From Xanthoparmelia taractica (taxonomy: Eukaryota > Ascomycota > Lecanoromycetes > Lecanorales > Parmeliaceae): a stretch of 10,612 nt of DNA. The position numbers and the translations under genes were made by a program. A model generated the notes under the pieces. That model searched no databases. It was given only the letters and a program-made list of their open reading frames with translations, and was not told the origin of the DNA. How positions within the stretch are numbered: the stretch's first letter is position 1; each line of letters opens with the position of its first letter. Location: the NCBI GenBank assembly GCA_033085395.1, contig JANQBS010000631.1:1-10612 (forward strand), written 5' to 3'. This document shows positions 8,301-10,612 of the stretch, one piece after another.

Positions 8301-8710
8301 TTAGAGAAGTTACTGCATCTCTATCTTAGCCTATCGTTACCCGCATTTAGATAGCTAATATTATCTCATTTACTTAGATAAATTAAAAATATTACTATAA
8401 TAGAAAGCATTAATTAATGTTTTTTAAGTAGAGCGATTAAACTTATTTACGACTGTATAAGGACTATTTTATCTCTATCACTGCTACTATTATCATTAAG
8501 CTATCTTAGTAATATATCGACTTATTCGAAATACTATAGAAAATCGGTAAACAGGCCTATAAATTAGCTATCTCAGGGCATTGAAATATATATTTAATCT
8601 TTAGTATTGCTTAACTAAAGCCTATCTCTACTTCTAGCTCTAACTTATATAGTTATTCTATCTCTAATTAATTAAGTAGTATATATATAAAAGGGGATAT
8701 TAATAAGTAT
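8301..8710 (+). pseudogene. Integrase C-terminal (GPY/F-type) region
   Basis: This part links the catalytic core to the chromodomain and includes the GPY/F module that helps integrases multimerise and bind DNA. The Gly-Pro-Phe triplet reads Asp-Leu-Phe (8519-8527), explained by GGC to GAC and a C-to-T in the Pro codon. The sequence around it, RLYKDY before and KIGKQAYKLAI after (about 8542-8574), matches the module in related fungal elements. Stops fall mainly at expected Gln and Trp sites. A Ser-rich linker (8627-8660) follows. Confidence 0.75.
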
Positions 8711-8875
8711 AAGTTCTAAAAAGTAGAGCGAATTCTTAATAAATAAGTTATTCGAAAAGATAGAGGCTATGCCACGTAGTATCTTATTAGATAATTGAGA
8801 TATAGGCCTAAATATGATTAGTAATATAACGTTAGAGATCTTATTAACTTCGATAACTTAGTACGTTAATATAAG
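8711..8875 (+). pseudogene. C-terminal chromodomain
   Basis: Chromodomains bind methylated histone tails. At the end of integrase they steer new copies to matching chromatin, usually heterochromatin. The frame reads KF*KVERILNK (8711-8743), RKDRGYAT (8753-8776), YLIR followed by a stop at a Trp position (8780-8794), RYRPKYD followed by two stops, then YNVRDLINFDNLV (8825-8863). The order of aromatic positions and the final YNVRDL block fit a chromodomain. At least two aromatic cage-type Trp positions are now stops, so no working reader could be made. Confidence 0.85.
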
Positions 8876-9315
8876 TATACAATCGCTACTATTAATATCG
8901 TTTAACTTATAATATCTTCGCAAGCTTAAAAGATATACTTATCTAACTTTATAAAGAGATTTATAAATCGAATATCTTATTATTAGTATCGATAGCTATA
9001 CTTAATATTATAGCAAATACTATATTCTTATAATACTTATATTATATCTATTATCTCATCGCTGTATTCAAACGACTCAACGAGTATTACTAATCGGGAA
9101 TTACTCTTCTCTATTCGATAGCGTTTATGTAATTATTAAAGAGAGATATTAGTTAATAATATTGTTCTTATTGTGATATTCTAATTACCCTATACTATAT
9201 GCTTTTAGCCATTAATATAACCTTATTATTATTAATTTTTTTAATAGTTTATCGCCAATACGACTTCGCTAACATTAAGCGAGATCGCTTATTTTTTCTT
9301 ATTGTTGTGAAATGT
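8870..9315 (+). other. 3' internal region up to 3' LTR
   Basis: The gag-pol frame may continue for some distance past the chromodomain (a last in-frame TAA is at 9137), but no domain is recognised and stops are frequent. The final part is non-coding. The polypurine tract expected just before the 3' LTR is not evident: the bases there are TTGTGAAATGT (9305-9315), which might be a G-rich tract after G-to-A change. A short inverted repeat, TCGCT and AGCGA around 9266-9284, is weak. Confidence 0.5.
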
Positions 9316-9472
9316 TGTTACGATTTTCTATATGTCTATACAAAAGATATTTCGGAAAGATTGGGGAGGCTAGGCTAAATTTATATTAGTTTCCTAGCAG
9401 ATCTTCGCCACTGCGGCCCTTAGAATTCGACAGACTTTTCAACCATTAATCCCAAGATCATTTTCCATGACA
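9316..9472 (+). repeat. 3' LTR (157 bp)
   Basis: It begins TGTTACGA and ends ATGACA, keeping the terminal CA lost in the 5' copy, and is followed directly by AGTAG. It is collinear with 2379-2535 at a constant offset of 6,937. The right half (from about 9396) retains C and G where the 5' LTR has T and A (for example CCCAAGATCATTTTCC at 9451-9466). The left half is the more mutated copy. Confidence 0.96.
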
Positions 9473-9477
9473 AGTAG
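9473..9477. repeat. Right target-site duplication AGTAG
   Basis: The exact match to 2374-2378, immediately after the 3' LTR terminal CA, closes the element. Confidence 0.93.
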
Positions 9478-9565
9478 AAAGAAAATTTTAGAAGATATTA
9501 GAGTATTATTAACGTTAGAGAATTATCTAGAAAAAAAGACTTTAAAAATAATCGCTAGAATTATA

Positions 9566-9680
9566 ATTAGAATAGAGATTCGAACTTAGATAGTTATTAA
9601 AGTATTAATTATAGAGATTTAAACTTAAATAATTATTAGAATATTTATTAGAATAGAAATTCGAACTCGCGTAGAAAGAA
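9566..9680. repeat. Imperfect 39-42 bp direct repeats
   Basis: ATAGAGATTCGAACTTA (from 9572), ATAGAGATTTAAACTTA (from 9611) and ATAGAAATTCGAACTCG (from 9653) recur at 39 and 42 bases. In plus frame 1 this gives repeats such as NRDSNLDSY and YRDLNLNNY, so it could be a relic of a repeat protein with a 13-residue period. On the minus strand the core reads GTTCGAATC, like a tRNA-gene B box, but no cloverleaf can be drawn. Differences between units are partly RIP-type. Confidence 0.6.
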
Positions 9681-9682
9681 AT

Positions 9683-9750
9683 CTAATTAATATATTAATC
9701 TAATTAATATATTAATCTAATTTATATATTAATCTATTCTATATATTAAC
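9683..9750. repeat. 17-bp tandem repeat, four units
   Basis: The units start at 9683, 9700, 9717 and 9734 with CTAATTAATATATTAAT. The first two are identical, the third has one change and the fourth a few more. A decayed fifth unit may follow from 9751 (CTATATTAAATATACT). It is an AT-rich minisatellite with no gene in it. Confidence 0.85.
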
Positions 9751-10172
9751 CTATATTAAATATACTCTAATTTAGTCTCTTTTTAAATCTATATATTTAC
9801 TTTATATTAGATATACTTTAACTTATTAAATTCTCTTATTAAGTTAACTTATTAGCGATTAATACTATCGCATAGCTACATTAGAGGATTAGTCTCTCGC
9901 GCGCTTCGGCCCCTAGTTCTTATATTCTTATACTTATTAATTTTTATTTCTTTTATTAGCATTTATTAAAATTTAATTAATACGCTATAGCGAAGAAATA
10001 TTTATCTTATATATTAGTTTATATATTATATAGTCTTTATATTAATTATTAATTTTAAGTAATTAAAGCTAGGTTTAAAGCTAAGTATTATTAGAAGACG
10101 CGTTTTTTATAATATTCTATATTTTTTATAAATATTATCTCTCTTTATTTAAGCTATTATATTTTCTCTTAA
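9751..10172. other. AT-rich region without a recognisable gene
   Basis: I see no coding frame, RNA gene or clear repeat. One short GC-rich pocket, CTCTCGCGCGCTTCGGCCCC (9894-9913), keeps CG and CC in a background that has lost CC, so it escaped or is younger than the RIP. It forms no stable hairpin that I can find. Confidence 0.5.
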
Positions 10173-10361
10173 ATCTTAAATTTTACTATATTATTCGATA
10201 TCGCAGCTAATGCTATATCGTTCGATATTATAAATAATATTATAGTTATCGATAATTATTCTTTCGATAAGAGTTAAGATACTTTCGTTATTATTTTAGA
10301 GAAATTAGAGTCTAAAAATAAAAAACTCTACTTTATTTATAACGAAGTTGAGTATAATATA
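10173..10361 (+). other. Short degenerate open stretch, unrecognised
   Basis: Plus frame 3 runs for 63 codons with a single TAA (10275). It includes FDIAANAISFDIINNIIVID and LEKLESKNKKLYFIYNEVEY, mixed-charge sequence that could be a piece of a protein. It continues past 10362 with more stops to the window edge (for example LFDLLESY near 10490-10515). No family is recognised and no start is clear. It may be a chance opening. Confidence 0.25.
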
Positions 10362-10612
10362 TAAATAAATTAATAATTAAAGATAAGTTAAATAATTAAA
10401 ATTAGATTAAGAATTTTAATTATCGATAGAGAGTGAACTAAGACTCTATAATTCGAAAGACTATAAAATAAAAATATTTTTAAGACTACGCTCTTCGATC
10501 TATTAGAGAGCTATATATTATATATTATTATTATAATAATATTCTTATTTACTTATTAATAGATTATAATATTACGAAAATAGATTTATATCTTAAATCG
10601 AAAGTATACGTA

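Larger units (their letters stand above)
2762..8869 (+). pseudogene. gag-pol polyprotein, RIP-inactivated
   Basis: One reading frame of about 2,036 codons encodes the structural and enzymatic proteins of the retrotransposon. No frameshift or stop-readthrough signal is seen between gag and pol, so a single polyprotein cleaved by its own protease is likely, as in many fungal Gypsy elements. Anchors in one register include the gag core (3473), zinc-finger-like motif (4682), protease Asp (4940), RT active site (6341), RNase H (6836-7246), integrase (7616-8113) and chromodomain (8711). Stops are mainly TAA and TAG where Gln, Trp or Arg codons are expected, plus some TGA at Trp positions. The left limit is approximate because no start codon survives. 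The right limit is set after the chromodomain; the frame could run on to the TAA at 9137. Confidence 0.92.
2379..9472 (+). mobile_element. Complete, inactive Ty3/Gypsy chromodomain retrotransposon
   Basis: The 7,094-bp element is bounded by two 157-bp LTRs and flanked by the 5-bp duplication AGTAG. Inside is one gag-pol frame in the order gag, zinc-finger-like motif, protease, reverse transcriptase, RNase H, integrase, chromodomain. Integrase after RNase H defines Ty3/Gypsy (Metaviridae) and the chromodomain places it among fungal chromoviruses. Every domain I located is in the same register (codon starts leave remainder 2 on division by 3), so no net frameshift has accumulated. It is dead: many in-frame stops, and catalytic Asp-to-Asn changes in RT, RNase H and integrase. 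The changes are C-to-T and G-to-A, mostly at CpA and CpC, which is RIP. No intact envelope-like or extra gene is visible. Confidence 0.96.

Noticed and set aside
8691..8700. AAGGGGATAT as the polypurine tract
   Set aside because: It is over 600 bp from the 3' LTR and lies within the coding frame just before the chromodomain.
9566..9680. tRNA genes on the minus strand
   Set aside because: B-box-like GTTCGAATC cores recur only 39-42 bp apart, too close for tRNAs, and no acceptor stem or anticodon arm can be paired.
1..10612. Direct-repeat arrays typical of CRISPR, or a bacterial defence system
   Set aside because: The repeats present are short AT-rich tandem units without spacers. Gene content and RIP pattern are fungal.

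Overview
This window looks like a piece of a filamentous ascomycete (Pezizomycotina-type) genome, inside an AT-rich, repeat-dense block heavily altered by repeat-induced point mutation (RIP). CA/TG and CC/GG dinucleotides are strongly depleted while CG, CT and GA remain. The stop codons that break the genes are mostly TAA and TAG where Gln, Trp or Arg codons are expected. I see no intact gene, no rRNA or tRNA gene, and no CRISPR array.

The core (2379-9472) is one complete but dead Ty3/Gypsy LTR retrotransposon of the chromodomain-bearing (chromovirus) type. It has two 157-bp LTRs, a perfect 5-bp target-site duplication (AGTAG), and one gag-pol reading frame of roughly 2,000 codons read in a single register. 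In order it holds a gag capsid-like region, a Gln-rich stretch, a zinc-finger-like motif, an aspartic protease, reverse transcriptase, RNase H, integrase and a C-terminal chromodomain. The frame never shifts, so the damage is point mutation only. It changes catalytic Asp codons to Asn in RT, RNase H and integrase. The two LTRs differ at 25 of 157 positions, all transitions.

The left flank (1-2373) is even more AT-rich. Its most interesting content is a mutated, divergent histone H3-like coding region on the minus strand (about 1772-2107). Beside it is a weakly supported degenerate plus-strand frame ending at 1713 and an equally weak minus-strand frame in 1-540, neither recognised. The right flank (9478-10612) has imperfect 39-42 bp repeats, a 17-bp tandem repeat, and one short unrecognised open stretch near the end.

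Overall this is mainly a known kind of element in a known kind of fungal compartment. I do not see a new defence or mobile system. The histone H3-like relic, the switch in RIP polarity between the LTRs, the zinc-finger-like motif before the protease and the 30-bp in-frame duplication before the integrase are the points worth a second look.
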